A DNA stretch of 45,093 bases from Marivivens sp. (lineage in GTDB: Bacteria > Pseudomonadota > Alphaproteobacteria > Rhodobacterales > Rhodobacteraceae): contig JAEPMR010000019.1 in assembly GCA_017643845.1 (NCBI GenBank), positions 1 to 45,093 of the forward strand, read 5' to 3'. A model generated the notes under the pieces. That model was given only the letters and a program-made list of their open reading frames with translations, ran no database searches and had not been told where the DNA came from. Every line of letters starts with the position of its first letter. The first letter of the stretch is position 1. The position numbers and the translations under genes were made by a program. Positions 9,821-18,456 of this stretch are shown piece by piece.

Positions 9821-10866
9821 TGCTTCGTCGTCTCTACCATGAACAGCCCGAGAGCTTTGCCTTTACGCCCGAGAACCAGAAATGGGCCGAGGCGCAGATC
9901 ACGAAGTACCCGGAAGGCCGTCAAGCCTCTGCGATCATTCCGCTTTTGTGGCGGGCGCAGGAACAGGAGGGCTGGCTGAGCCGCCCTGCGATCGAAGCGG
10001 TCGCGGATATGCTGGGCATGGCCTACATCCGTGCGTTGGAAGTGGCGTCGTTTTATTTCATGTTCCAGCTCCAGCCGGTCGGCAGCGTGGCGCATGTGCA
10101 GGTTTGTGGGACGCTTTCGTGCATGATTTGCGGCGCGGAAGATCTGATCGCAGTGTGCAAAGAGAAGATTGCAGACAAGGCGCATGTTGTTTCCTCTGAC
10201 GGTAAGTTCAGTTGGGAAGAGGTCGAGTGCCTCGGTGCCTGCTCGAACGCGCCGATGGTGCAGATCGGCAAGGACTACTACGAAGACCTGACGGCGGAAC
10301 GTTTTGCCGAAATCCTCGACGAACTGGCCGCTGGCAAGGTGCCGACGCCTGGCCCGCAGAACGGACGCTATGCGGCCGAGCCGTTGAAAGGGCTGACCAG
10401 CCTGACGGATCATGAAAGCGGGCGGCATCAGTATAATGCGTCGGCCCAGCTGGCGACGGATATTGGCGACACGGTCAAGCGGATTGATGGAACGGAAGTG
10501 CCGCTTTTGACGCCGTGGCAAGGGAAAGGAAAGCCTGCGCCCAAAAAGGCCGCGGCGAAGAAATCCCCTGCGCCGAAAGCGGCGAAAGCGCCTGTTGAGA
10601 CGGCAGATGAACAGAAGGTTGCCGCTAAGAAGCCGCGTGTGCTGAAGGCGGCGCGCAAGGCGGGTGCGGACGATCTGAAGAAGATCACCGGCTTGGGGCC
10701 GAAGATGGAAGAGACGCTCAACGGATTGGGTATTTTCCACTACGACCAGATTGCGAAGTGGTCGCCTGCGGAAGTGGCATGGGTGGATGATGCTGCAAAA
10801 GCCCGTGGACGGATCGAACGTGACGGCTGGGTGGAACAGGCCGCGGCGCTGGCTGGCGGCAAGTAA
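9820..10866 (+). CDS. nuoE: NADH-quinone oxidoreductase subunit E with C-terminal helix-hairpin-helix extension
   Basis: The 24-kDa-type subunit carrying 2Fe-2S cluster N1a. Residues 1 to about 200 are the thioredoxin-like NuoE core, with cluster cysteines in CGTLSCMIC and [15 protein letters not shown] Lys/Ala/Pro-rich linker (about 225-285) follows, then a compact tail with [22 protein letters not shown], a helix-hairpin-helix pattern like those of DNA- or protein-binding modules. At 348 residues it is about 110-180 longer than enterobacterial NuoE; such tails occur in related alphaproteobacteria as far as I recall. The ATG overlaps the stop of the preceding 27-codon frame. Confidence 0.95.
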   Translation: MLRRLYHEQPESFAFTPENQKWAEAQITKYPEGRQASAIIPLLWRAQEQEGWLSRPAIEAVADMLGMAYIRALEVASFYFMFQLQPVGSVAHVQVCGTLSCMICGAEDLIAVCKEKIADKAHVVSSDGKFSWEEVECLGACSNAPMVQIGKDYYEDLTAERFAEILDELAAGKVPTPGPQNGRYAAEPLKGLTSLTDHESGRHQYNASAQLATDIGDTVKRIDGTEVPLLTPWQGKGKPAPKKAAAKKSPAPKAAKAPVETADEQKVAAKKPRVLKAARKAGADDLKKITGLGPKMEETLNGLGIFHYDQIAKWSPAEVAWVDDAAKARGRIERDGWVEQAAALAGGK

Positions 10867-10909
10867 GGGAGCGATCATCGCTGAATTTGGCGGTGGTGGA
10901 TGAGTGAGG

Positions 10910-11134
10910 ATGGCGCAGGATCGGGAACAGGAACTGGCGAAAGCGGGGCGGCGTGCGGCGCTGCTGATGGCTGGGACAGGGGTGTTCTGGATCGGGGCTA
11001 TCTATATCGGGTCGAAAATGGGGCTGTCCGGCAGGACACAGGCGCTCTTCGATCTGATCGCGCTGGCCGGTTTCGGCTGGGCGTTGTGGATGACATATGA
11101 CATCTGGCGAAAGCGTCAGAAGGATAAAGGGTAA
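10910..11134 (+). CDS. small two-helix membrane protein, DUF5337-like, between nuoE and nuoF
   Basis: A 74-residue protein with a charged N-terminus ([16 protein letters not shown]), a hydrophobic segment around residues 18-35, a second around 46-62, and a basic end (RKRQKDKG). This matches my memory of DUF5337, a small family found in nuo clusters of Rhodobacteraceae. It would sit in the inner membrane, as does complex I, so a role as accessory or assembly factor is plausible but unproven. The start is uncertain: a GTG at 10904 is in frame two codons upstream, and neither has a clear ribosome binding site. Its stop is four bases before the nuoF ATG. Confidence 0.75.
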   Translation: MAQDREQELAKAGRRAALLMAGTGVFWIGAIYIGSKMGLSGRTQALFDLIALAGFGWALWMTYDIWRKRQKDKG

Positions 11135-11138
11135 GGCC

Positions 11139-12419
11139 ATGCTCAAGGATCAGGACCGGATTTTTACCAATATCTACGGTATGCATGAGCGCACGCTGAA
11201 AGGCGCGCAGGCGCGTGGGCATTGGGATGGCACTGGTGCGATCATCAAGAAGGGCCGCGACTGGATCATCGACGAGATGAAAGCCTCCGGTCTGCGGGGC
11301 CGTGGTGGTGCGGGCTTCCCGACTGGCCTCAAGTGGTCTTTCATGCCGAAGGAAAGCGACGGGCGGCCCTCGTATCTGGTGGTGAACGCCGACGAATCCG
11401 AGCCGGGCACCTGCAAAGACCGCGAGATCATGCGCCATGATCCGCATACGCTGATCGAGGGCTGCCTGATTGCCAGCTTCGCGATGAATGCACATGCCTG
11501 CTACATTTATATTCGTGGCGAATACATCCGTGAGCGCGAAGCGCTTCAGGCGGCGATCGACGAGGCCTATGACGCGGGTCTTCTGGGCAAGAATGCCGCT
11601 GGATCGGGCTGGGATTTCGACCTTTACCTGCATCACGGTGCCGGCGCTTACATCTGTGGTGAAGAAACCGCTTTGCTTGAAAGCCTCGAAGGCAAGAAGG
11701 GCATGCCGCGGATGAAGCCGCCGTTCCCGGCAGGAGCCGGCCTTTATGGTTGCCCGACGACCGTCAACAACGTGGAATCAATCGCCGTTGTGCCGACGAT
11801 CCTGCGTCGTGGTGCGAGCTGGTTCTCGGGCTTTGGCCGTGCAAATAACGCAGGCACCAAGCTTTTTGCGATCTCGGGTCATGTGAACAATCCGTGTGTC
11901 GTCGAAGAAGAGATGTCGATCACGTTTGAAGAACTGATCGAGAAGCATTGCGGCGGTATTCGTGGTGGCTGGGACAATCTTAAGGCCGTGATTCCGGGTG
12001 GGTCTTCGGTGCCGTGTGTGCGCGGTGAGAAGATGAAAGACGCGATCATGGATTTCGATTATCTGCGCGGCGAGCTGGGCTCCGGCCTCGGGACGGCGGC
12101 GGTGATCGTGATGGACAATTCCGTGGACATCATCAAAGCGATCTGGCGGCTTTCGAAATTCTACAAGCATGAAAGCTGCGGCCAGTGCACCCCGTGCCGT
12201 GAAGGGACCGGCTGGATGATGCGCGTGATGGAGCGTTTGGTTCAGGGCAATGCATCTGTCGAGGAGATCGACATGCTCTTTGACGTGACCAAGCAGGTCG
12301 AAGGTCATACGATCTGTGCGCTGGGCGATGCGGCAGCGTGGCCGATTCAGGGTCTGATCCGCAATTTCCGCGACGAGATCGAAGACCGGATCCGGGGCAA
12401 AGCCATCGCCGCAGAATAA
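11139..12419 (+). CDS. nuoF: NADH-quinone oxidoreductase subunit F (NADH and FMN binding)
   Basis: The 51-kDa-type subunit, where NADH is oxidised; it holds FMN and 4Fe-4S cluster N3 at the tip of the peripheral arm. Seen: [16 protein letters not shown] for NADH and [18 protein letters not shown], and [13 protein letters not shown] with three N3 cysteines, the fourth being in HTICALGD. The 426-residue length is typical. The ATG at 11139 begins [14 protein letters not shown] as in relatives; the upstream open segment overlaps the previous gene. A strong intrinsic terminator lies 22 bases after the stop. Confidence 0.97.
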   Translation: MLKDQDRIFTNIYGMHERTLKGAQARGHWDGTGAIIKKGRDWIIDEMKASGLRGRGGAGFPTGLKWSFMPKESDGRPSYLVVNADESEPGTCKDREIMRHDPHTLIEGCLIASFAMNAHACYIYIRGEYIREREALQAAIDEAYDAGLLGKNAAGSGWDFDLYLHHGAGAYICGEETALLESLEGKKGMPRMKPPFPAGAGLYGCPTTVNNVESIAVVPTILRRGASWFSGFGRANNAGTKLFAISGHVNNPCVVEEEMSITFEELIEKHCGGIRGGWDNLKAVIPGGSSVPCVRGEKMKDAIMDFDYLRGELGSGLGTAAVIVMDNSVDIIKAIWRLSKFYKHESCGQCTPCREGTGWMMRVMERLVQGNASVEEIDMLFDVTKQVEGHTICALGDAAAWPIQGLIRNFRDEIEDRIRGKAIAAE

Positions 12420-12440
12420 TTTAGCTGAATATTGCTGATG

Positions 12441-12467
12441 CGCCCCTGCCAAAAGCGGGGGCGTTTT
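12441..12467 (+). terminator. intrinsic terminator after nuoF
   Basis: CGCCCCTGC (12441-12449), loop CAAAA, GCGGGGGCG (12455-12463), then TTTT. The stem is nine pairs with one G-U. This is a classic rho-independent shape and sits inside the nuo cluster, between nuoF and the next gene. It should end much of the transcription coming from nuoA-F. Confidence 0.8.
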
Positions 12468-12494
12468 GCGTTTGGGGTTCTGATTTGGCATATG

Positions 12495-12507
12495 GTTATT
12501 GAATAAC
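12495..12507. promoter_or_regulatory. 13-base perfect palindrome, possible operator
   Basis: GTTATTGAATAAC has two six-base arms around a central G. It lies between the nuoF terminator and the start of the DUF5333-like gene at 12534, where a new promoter would be needed if the terminator works. The short half-site spacing suits a small dimeric regulator. No protein is known to me to bind it. Confidence 0.3.
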
Positions 12508-12533
12508 AACGGGCGAACGCCGACATTCGGGCC

Positions 12534-12980
12534 ATGAGCAGAACGAAAAATCAGATTTTGACAAAGGCTGGAGCAAGTGCGGTCGCGTTTGCGCTTTCGA
12601 TGTTTGCACCGCTTGTCGCGGATGCGCAGATGGTTGCGAGCGAGAAGCGGCCGTTGTCGCAAGTTGTTGAAATTCGAGAAGGTTTGATCGCTACAGGGAT
12701 CGCCTATGAGATTTCTCAGGTGTGCCCCGACATCCACCCGCGCCTGATCCGGGGCGCATTCTATCTGGCCGATTTGGAGCAGCGCGCACGCCGGATGGGG
12801 TATTCCAAAGACGAAGTTGACGCCTTTGTGGGGGATGATGTGCAAAAGCGTGAGCTTGAGCGTGAGGCGCGTCAGAGACTGGTGGATCTGGGTGCAAAAC
12901 CCGGTGATGTGGAGGGGCATTGCACCGTCGGACGTATCGAAATGGCCGCAGGGAGCCAGATCGGGCGGTTGTTGCGCTGA
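12534..12980 (+). CDS. secreted small protein, DUF5333-like, between nuoF and nuoG
   Basis: A 148-residue protein with a clear signal peptide: basic N-terminus (MSRTKNQILTK), hydrophobic core AFALSMFAPLV and an Ala-X-Ala site in VADA before Gln. The mature part has two cysteines (QVCPDIHP and GHCTVGRIE), which could form a disulfide in the periplasm, and a long charged helix between them. It resembles DUF5333 of Rhodobacteraceae as I remember it. Function is unknown. It follows the nuoF terminator and precedes nuoG by 155 bases, so it may be the first gene of a second transcription unit. The ATG is chosen because the signal peptide starts there; its ribosome binding site is weak. Confidence 0.75.
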   Translation: MSRTKNQILTKAGASAVAFALSMFAPLVADAQMVASEKRPLSQVVEIREGLIATGIAYEISQVCPDIHPRLIRGAFYLADLEQRARRMGYSKDEVDAFVGDDVQKRELEREARQRLVDLGAKPGDVEGHCTVGRIEMAAGSQIGRLLR

Positions 12981-13075
12981 ATACAATCGCACACAGCGGC
13001 AAAATTTCCTGTCATTTTGGGCATGAAGCGCCTTTCATCGGACGCGTTAGCACGTTAGAAGGCCCCGACTGCAAT

Positions 13076-13110
13076 TGACCTGTGCCGTCCCGTGCGGCTG
13101 ACGCAGGTCA
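13076..13110 (+). other. nested inverted repeat in the nuoG leader
   Basis: TGACCTG (13076-13082) is matched perfectly by CAGGTCA (13104-13110), and inside it GCCG (13084-13087) by CGGC (13095-13098). The element ends 25 bases before the nuoG ATG in the 155-base gap between the DUF5333-like gene and nuoG. It could be an RNA hairpin or a protein-binding palindrome. The rest of the gap shows no clear promoter: TTGACC at 13075-13080 has no matching -10 at usual spacing. Confidence 0.4.
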
Positions 13111-13135
13111 TGCAAACGGGAACGATAGGCTGGCC

Positions 13136-15154
13136 ATGTCTGATCTGCGCAAAATCATCATCGACGGAAACGAGCTGGAAGTGCCGGGGAGCATGACCCT
13201 GATTCAAGCCTGTGAACAGGCGGGAATCGAGGTGCCGCGCTTCTGCTACCATGAGCGGCTGTCGATCGCCGGTAACTGCCGTATGTGCCTTGTCGAGGTG
13301 GTCGGCGGCCCGCCGAAGCCTGCCGCGAGCTGTGCGATGCAGGTGCGCGACCTGCGCCCTGGCCCTGAAGGGCAGCCGCCGGTGGTCAAGACCAATTCGC
13401 CGATGGTGAAGAAGGCACGCGAAGGCGTGATGGAGTTTCTCCTGATCAACCACCCGCTGGATTGCCCGATTTGCGATCAGGGTGGCGAGTGTGACCTGCA
13501 GGATCAGGCAATGGCCTATGGTGTGGATTTCAGCCGTTTCCGTGAGCCGAAGCGTGCGACGGAAGATCTCGATCTCGGCCCACTCGTTGAAACCCACATG
13601 ACGCGCTGCATCTCATGCACCCGTTGTGTGCGCTTCACCACCGAAGTTGCCGGTATTAGCCAGATGGGGCAGACGGGCCGTGGCGAGGATGCGGAGATCA
13701 CCAGCTATTTGGGGGAAACTCTCGAAAGCAACATGCAGGGCAATATCATTGACCTGTGCCCGGTCGGGGCGCTGGTGTCGAAACCTTATGCATTTACCGC
13801 GCGTCCTTGGGAGCTGACCAAAACCGAGACCATCGATGTGATGGATGCTCTGGGTAGCAATATCCGCGTTGATACCAAAGGCCGCGAAGTCATGCGAATG
13901 TTGCCGCGGAACCATGATGGCGTGAACGAGGAATGGATTTCCGATAAGACGCGCTTTGTTTGGGATGGTCTGCGCCGTCAGCGACTGGATACGCCTTACA
14001 TTCGTGAAAACGGAAAACTGCGCAAGGCAAACTGGGGTGAGGCGCTCGCTGCCGCTGCCGCCGCGATGAAGGGCAAGACAGTTGCCGGTCTCGTGGGGGA
14101 TCTCGCCCCTGTTGAGGCGGCATTTGCGCTCAGGCAGATGGTCGAAGGAATCGGCGGGCGTGTTGAATGCCGGACCGACGGGGCGAAGCTGCCTGCAGGC
14201 AATCGCTCGGCCTATGTTGGCACCGCCGCGATTGAGGATGTCGACAGCGCAAAGTTCGTCATGCTGATCGGAACCAATCCGCGCGTTGAAGCGCCGGTAT
14301 TGAATGCCCGTATCCGTAAGGCATGGCTGGCGGGAGCACAGATCGGACTGATCGGTGAAGCCGTTGATCTGACGTATGATTATGCGCATTTCGGCACGGG
14401 CCGTGATGAGTTGGCGCGGGCGAAAGCTTCGCTCGCAAAGGACGCCGAAGGCGCTGATAGCGTGGTGATCGTGGGGCAGGGCGCATTGCGTGAGGCCGAT
14501 GGTGAAGCAGTGCTGGCGGAGGCAATGGCGCTGGCGGAAGCATCCGGCTCCAAGCTGATGGTGCTGCACACTGCGGCGGGTCGCGTCGGTGCGATGGATG
14601 TCGGTGCTGTGACCGAGGGCGGTATGGATGCCGCCATCGAGGGCGCTGAGGTGATCTATAACCTCGGTGCGGATGAGGTGGAGATCGCCGAAGGTGCGTT
14701 TGTCATCTATCAGGGCAGCCACGGCGACCGTGGCGCGCACCGCGCGGATATCATCCTTCCGGGTGCTGCTTATACCGAAGAAAATGGTCTGTTCGTAAAC
14801 ACCGAAGGCCGCCCGCAATTGGCGATGCGTGCCGGGTTCGCGCCGGGCGAGGCCAAGGAAAACTGGGCGATCCTGCGGGCGCTGTCGGCTGAACTGGGTG
14901 AGGCGCTGCCGTACGACAGTCTCGCGCAGCTGCGTCAGGCGCTGGTCGCTGCTGTGCCGCATCTGGCCGAGATCGATACTGTGCCGGAAAATGAATGGGC
15001 TCCGCTCCCCGCGAAAAAGCTCGGGACCGCAGATTTCCGCAATGCAGTCAGTGACTTCTATCTGACCAACCCGATTGCGCGGGCCAGCCAGCTGATGGCC
15101 GAGCTTTCTGCGAATGCCAAAGCGCGGGCGTCAACGAAGATTGCGGCGGAGTGA
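13136..15154 (+). CDS. nuoG: NADH-quinone oxidoreductase subunit G
   Basis: The large iron-sulfur subunit of the peripheral arm, which carries clusters N1b, N5 and N4. Seen: the N-terminal 2Fe-2S ligands in [20 protein letters not shown], the N5 site [18 protein letters not shown], and the N4 site [12 protein letters not shown] with the last Cys in LCPVGAL. The remaining roughly 450 residues are a degenerate molybdopterin-oxidoreductase-like domain. The protein is 672 residues, and the ligands for the extra N7 cluster of the E. coli type are not apparent. The ATG at 13136 ([11 protein letters not shown]) is the family-like start; the frame is open 18 codons upstream. Confidence 0.96.
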   Translation: MSDLRKIIIDGNELEVPGSMTLIQACEQAGIEVPRFCYHERLSIAGNCRMCLVEVVGGPPKPAASCAMQVRDLRPGPEGQPPVVKTNSPMVKKAREGVMEFLLINHPLDCPICDQGGECDLQDQAMAYGVDFSRFREPKRATEDLDLGPLVETHMTRCISCTRCVRFTTEVAGISQMGQTGRGEDAEITSYLGETLESNMQGNIIDLCPVGALVSKPYAFTARPWELTKTETIDVMDALGSNIRVDTKGREVMRMLPRNHDGVNEEWISDKTRFVWDGLRRQRLDTPYIRENGKLRKANWGEALAAAAAAMKGKTVAGLVGDLAPVEAAFALRQMVEGIGGRVECRTDGAKLPAGNRSAYVGTAAIEDVDSAKFVMLIGTNPRVEAPVLNARIRKAWLAGAQIGLIGEAVDLTYDYAHFGTGRDELARAKASLAKDAEGADSVVIVGQGALREADGEAVLAEAMALAEASGSKLMVLHTAAGRVGAMDVGAVTEGGMDAAIEGAEVIYNLGADEVEIAEGAFVIYQGSHGDRGAHRADIILPGAAYTEENGLFVNTEGRPQLAMRAGFAPGEAKENWAILRALSAELGEALPYDSLAQLRQALVAAVPHLAEIDTVPENEWAPLPAKKLGTADFRNAVSDFYLTNPIARASQLMAELSANAKARASTKIAAE

Positions 15155-15159
15155 GCTGA

Positions 15160-15552
15160 TTGCGGCCTGCCGTCATATCGTTTCTGGCCCTCGCGGGCTG
15201 CGCGGCGTCGCAGGCGCCGGACACCGCAAGTCGTGCGGCGTTTACGCCGTTGTACGAAGGGGTCGAGACGCGGCTGATGGACGGCGATCTGGTCAATTTC
15301 AAAGTGGCGATGCGCGGCGCGCGCGATGCCGAGGACGTGGCCCGTTACGCGGAATGCGCAGCGGCCCAATACACGTTGATCCGTGGCTACGGATTTGCCC
15401 GCCATGTGCGCACGAATGTAGCGCAAGAGGCTGGCATATGGTCCGCGGATGCTGTTTACACCATCTCGCCGGCGCTGCCGCGCGGGCTCAAGACAATAGA
15501 CGCCGAGGTGACGGTGGCCGACTGTGCGGCTACGGGCGTGCCGACGGTATGA
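15160..15552 (+). CDS. predicted lipoprotein between nuoG and nuoH, function unknown
   Basis: A 130-residue protein with a short signal peptide [18 protein letters not shown] is a lipobox, so Cys14 would be lipidated after export. The next residues (AASQ) do not give the Asp+2 inner-membrane retention signal. The mature part has two more cysteines (AECAAAQ and VADCAATG). The start must be TTG at 15160: an in-frame stop lies just upstream and GGAG is spaced nine bases before it. It begins five bases after nuoG and ends ten bases before nuoH, so it is read on the nuo message. I do not recognise a family; Paracoccus also has an unassigned frame at about this place, from memory. Confidence 0.72.
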   Translation: MRPAVISFLALAGCAASQAPDTASRAAFTPLYEGVETRLMDGDLVNFKVAMRGARDAEDVARYAECAAAQYTLIRGYGFARHVRTNVAQEAGIWSADAVYTISPALPRGLKTIDAEVTVADCAATGVPTV

Positions 15553-15562
15553 GGGAACGAAC

Positions 15563-16603
15563 ATGGTAGAGTTTTTCACCACGACAAATCTCGGGATCGT
15601 GCTGCTGACTCTGGGTCAGATCCTGCTGCTGATCCTGCCTCTTTTGGGGGCGTTGGCGTTCCTGATGTATGCCGACCGCAAGGTCTGGGCCGCCGTTCAG
15701 ATGCGCCGTGGTCCAAACGTGGTGGGGCCGTTTGGCCTGTTGCAGTCGTTTGCCGACCTTTTGAAATATGTGTTCAAGGAAATCGTCGTCCCTGCCGGTG
15801 CGGACAAGACGGTGTTCTTCCTCGCTCCGATGATCTCCTTCGTTCTGGCGCTGATCGCCTGGGCGGTTATCCCGTTTAACGACGGTTGGGTGCTCGCCGA
15901 TATCAACGTGGCAATCCTCTATGTGTTCGCCATCTCCTCGCTGGAAGTTTACGGCGTGATCATGGGTGGCTGGGCGTCGAACTCGAAATATCCGTTCCTC
16001 GGGTCGCTGCGTTCTGCGGCACAGATGATCTCCTACGAAGTGTCGATCGGCCTGATCATCATTGGTGTGATCATCTCCACCGGCTCGATGAACTTTGGTG
16101 ATATCGTCAATGCGCAGGACGGTAATGCGGGCCTGTTCAACTGGTACTGGGTCGCGCATTTCCCGATGCTGTTCCTGTTCTTTATTTCGGCACTGGCGGA
16201 AACGAACCGCCCGCCGTTCGACCTTCCGGAAGCGGAATCGGAGCTGGTTGCCGGTTATCAGGTGGAATATTCCTCGACGCCGTTCCTGCTGTTCATGATC
16301 GGTGAATTGACCGCTGTCGTGCTGATGTGCGCGCTGGTGACGCTACTGTTCCTTGGTGGTTGGTTGTCGCCGATCCCGGGTCTGCCGGATGGCGTGATCT
16401 GGATGATCCTCAAAATGGTGTTCTGCTTCTTCATCTTTGCGATGGTGAAGGCGATCACCCCGCGCTACCGCTACGACCAGTTGATGCGTCTGGGCTGGAA
16501 AGTATTCCTGCCGATGTCGCTGGCTTGGGTTGTGATCGTGGCGTTTCTTGCGAAATACGAAGTACTCGGCGGCTTTTGGGCGCGCTGGACGATTGGAGGC
16601 TGA
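15563..16603 (+). CDS. nuoH: NADH-quinone oxidoreductase subunit H
   Basis: Membrane subunit (ND1 type) that joins the membrane arm to the peripheral arm and forms the entry to the quinone channel. Seen: [36 protein letters not shown] in the first loop and [27 protein letters not shown], both hallmark motifs with the conserved acidic residues. About eight transmembrane helices; 346 residues. The ATG at 15563 follows GAGGGAAC; the open frame upstream lies in the lipoprotein gene. nuoI follows after three bases. Confidence 0.97.
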   Translation: MVEFFTTTNLGIVLLTLGQILLLILPLLGALAFLMYADRKVWAAVQMRRGPNVVGPFGLLQSFADLLKYVFKEIVVPAGADKTVFFLAPMISFVLALIAWAVIPFNDGWVLADINVAILYVFAISSLEVYGVIMGGWASNSKYPFLGSLRSAAQMISYEVSIGLIIIGVIISTGSMNFGDIVNAQDGNAGLFNWYWVAHFPMLFLFFISALAETNRPPFDLPEAESELVAGYQVEYSSTPFLLFMIGELTAVVLMCALVTLLFLGGWLSPIPGLPDGVIWMILKMVFCFFIFAMVKAITPRYRYDQLMRLGWKVFLPMSLAWVVIVAFLAKYEVLGGFWARWTIGG

Positions 16604-16606
16604 TAG

Positions 16607-17101
16607 ATGACGCAGATCGACTATGGCCGTGCGGCCAAATACTTCCTCCTCGCTGATTTCATTGCGGGCTTTAAGCTGGGCTTCAAATATTTCTTTGCGC
16701 CCAAGGCGACGCTGAACTACCCGCATGAGAAAGGCCCGCTGAGCCCGCGTTTCCGTGGGGAACATGCGTTGCGCCGTTATCCGAACGGTGAAGAGCGCTG
16801 CATTGCGTGCAAGCTGTGCGAAGCGGTTTGCCCGGCACAGGCAATTACCATCGACGCGGAACCGCGCGAGGATGGCAGCCGGCGCACGACCCGCTATGAC
16901 ATCGACATGACGAAGTGCATTTACTGCGGTTTTTGTCAGGAAGCCTGCCCTGTGGATGCGATCGTCGAGGGGCCGAACTTCGAGTTTTCGACCGAAACGC
17001 GCGAAGAGCTTTATTATGACAAAGAAAAGCTTTTGGCGAACGGTGAGCGTTGGGAAGCCGAGATCGCCCGTAACCTGGAAATAGATGCGCCCTACAGATG
17101 A
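16607..17101 (+). CDS. nuoI: NADH-quinone oxidoreductase subunit I
   Basis: Ferredoxin-like subunit with two 4Fe-4S clusters, N6a and N6b, linking NuoG to NuoB. The two ligand sets are [16 protein letters not shown] and [16 protein letters not shown]. The N-terminal amphipathic stretch ([19 protein letters not shown]) fits its attachment to NuoH at the membrane. 164 residues; GGAGG precedes the ATG. Its stop overlaps the ATG of the next, non-complex-I gene by four bases. Confidence 0.97.
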   Translation: MTQIDYGRAAKYFLLADFIAGFKLGFKYFFAPKATLNYPHEKGPLSPRFRGEHALRRYPNGEERCIACKLCEAVCPAQAITIDAEPREDGSRRTTRYDIDMTKCIYCGFCQEACPVDAIVEGPNFEFSTETREELYYDKEKLLANGERWEAEIARNLEIDAPYR

Positions 17102-17499
17102 GCAACCCGACGAATCCTTTTGAGGCCATGATGAAGGCAGGGCAGGACTGGGCGAAGGCGCTCAATCCGGCGCTGGAATCCTTCACGCCCAAAGGATTCG
17201 AGGCGATGTGGCCGACGATGCCGAAAGACGTGATGGAAAGCGTCATGGGCAAGACGTTCAATCCCGACGGGCTGGACTCCAAGACACGTCTGCTGCTGAC
17301 GTTGGCCGGATTGACCGTGCTGGGAGCTCAGGCCGAGGCGCAGATCCGCTTGACGGTGCGCCATGCCCGTGAGGCTGGGGCCACGAAACAAGAGATTGCC
17401 GAGACCATCGCGCAGATGGGTATGTTTGGCGGTATTCCGGCGATGACCAAGGCGATGGAACTCGCCAATGAGGTCATGGAAGAGGACGAGGACCAATGA
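17098..17499 (+). CDS. carboxymuconolactone-decarboxylase-like protein between nuoI and nuoJ
   Basis: A 133-residue protein whose second half ([49 protein letters not shown]) follows the CMD/AhpD-type helical pattern. It has no cysteine at all, so the CxxC of AhpD-like peroxidase partners is missing and it is closer to the gamma-carboxymuconolactone decarboxylase kind. No aromatic degradation genes are nearby. Its ATG overlaps the nuoI stop and its TGA overlaps the nuoJ ATG, both as ATGA, so it is locked into the nuo translation chain. Actual function is unknown. Confidence 0.82.
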   Translation: MSNPTNPFEAMMKAGQDWAKALNPALESFTPKGFEAMWPTMPKDVMESVMGKTFNPDGLDSKTRLLLTLAGLTVLGAQAEAQIRLTVRHAREAGATKQEIAETIAQMGMFGGIPAMTKAMELANEVMEEDEDQ

Positions 17500-18104
17500 C
17501 CGTAGCCGACTTCATCTTTTACGTATTCGCGCTGAGCACGCTGGTGGGCGGGCTGTTCACCGTGGTGAGCCGAAACCCCGTGCATTCGGTGCTGTGGCTG
17601 ATCCTTGCCTTCCTCTCTGCCGCTGGGCTGTTCATCCTACTAGGCGCGGAATTCGTCGCGATGCTGTTGATGATCGTCTATGTCGGCGCGGTGGCTGTGC
17701 TCTTCCTCTTTGTGGTGATGATGCTCGACGTCGATTTTGCTGAGCTGAAAGCGGAAATGACCAAATACATGCCGCTGGCATTGCTGATCGGGGTGATCAT
17801 TCTGATGCAGCTGGCGCTGGCGTTTGGTGCGTGGGGCTATTCGGACGGCATCGAGACTCGTTTGGCCGCGCCTGTTGACGGTGGGATTCAGAACACCGCG
17901 GGGCTGGGAACGCTCCTCTATGACAAATACTTCATGCTCTTCCAACTGGCCGGTTTGATCCTGCTGGTGGCAATGATTGGCGCGATCGTGCTGACGCTGC
18001 GGCATCGTCAGGACATCAAGCGGCAGGATATCCTCGCTCAGATGTACCGCGATCCGGCCAAGGCGATGGAGCTGAAAGACGTGAAACCGGGGCAGGGCCT
18101 CTGA
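17496..18104 (+). CDS. nuoJ: NADH-quinone oxidoreductase subunit J
   Basis: Membrane subunit of the ND6 type, adjacent to NuoK and NuoH at the proximal end of the proton-pumping arm. Five hydrophobic helices are visible in 202 residues. The third carries [22 protein letters not shown], the conserved helix whose pi-bulge and Tyr are known to move during coupling. The start overlaps the CMD-like gene by four bases. nuoK follows after a 40-base gap. Confidence 0.95.
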   Translation: MTVADFIFYVFALSTLVGGLFTVVSRNPVHSVLWLILAFLSAAGLFILLGAEFVAMLLMIVYVGAVAVLFLFVVMMLDVDFAELKAEMTKYMPLALLIGVIILMQLALAFGAWGYSDGIETRLAAPVDGGIQNTAGLGTLLYDKYFMLFQLAGLILLVAMIGAIVLTLRHRQDIKRQDILAQMYRDPAKAMELKDVKPGQGL

Positions 18105-18144
18105 ACTATAAGACCGCGACAATAAAGACGCTGGGACAGACGAT

Positions 18145-18450
18145 ATGATCGGAATTGAACATTACCTTACCGTAGCGGCGGCTTTGTTCGTCATCGGGAT
18201 TTTCGGGCTCTTCCTGAACCGGAAGAACATCATCATCTTGCTGATGTCGATCGAATTGATCCTGCTGTCGGTCAATATCAACTTTGTGGCCTTCTCTTCG
18301 TTCCTTGGCGATCTGGTCGGGCAGGTGTTCACTCTGTTCGTTCTGACGGTTGCAGCGGCCGAGGCGGCGATTGGTCTCGCGATCCTCGTCTGTTTCTTCC
18401 GCAATCGCGGCACCATCGACGTTGAAGACGTCAACGTGATGAAAGGCTAA
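18145..18450 (+). CDS. nuoK: NADH-quinone oxidoreductase subunit K
   Basis: Small membrane subunit of the ND4L type with three helices in 101 residues. Two buried glutamates of the proton path are seen, one in [21 protein letters not shown] and one in [22 protein letters not shown] motif precedes the ATG. It lies six bases before nuoL. Confidence 0.96.
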   Translation: MIGIEHYLTVAAALFVIGIFGLFLNRKNIIILLMSIELILLSVNINFVAFSSFLGDLVGQVFTLFVLTVAAAEAAIGLAILVCFFRNRGTIDVEDVNVMKG

Positions 18451-18456
18451 CGACCC

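Noticed and set aside
9697-10878. Long minus-strand frame opposite nuoE
   Set aside because: Shadow of nuoE; composition is Arg/His-rich and no motif is seen.
13075-13103. TTGACC at 13075-13080 as a -35 for nuoG
   Set aside because: The bases 16 to 18 downstream do not resemble a -10, and the motif is part of the inverted repeat.
13613-14962. Long minus-strand frame opposite nuoG
   Set aside because: Shadow of nuoG, which has all its iron-sulfur motifs on the plus strand.
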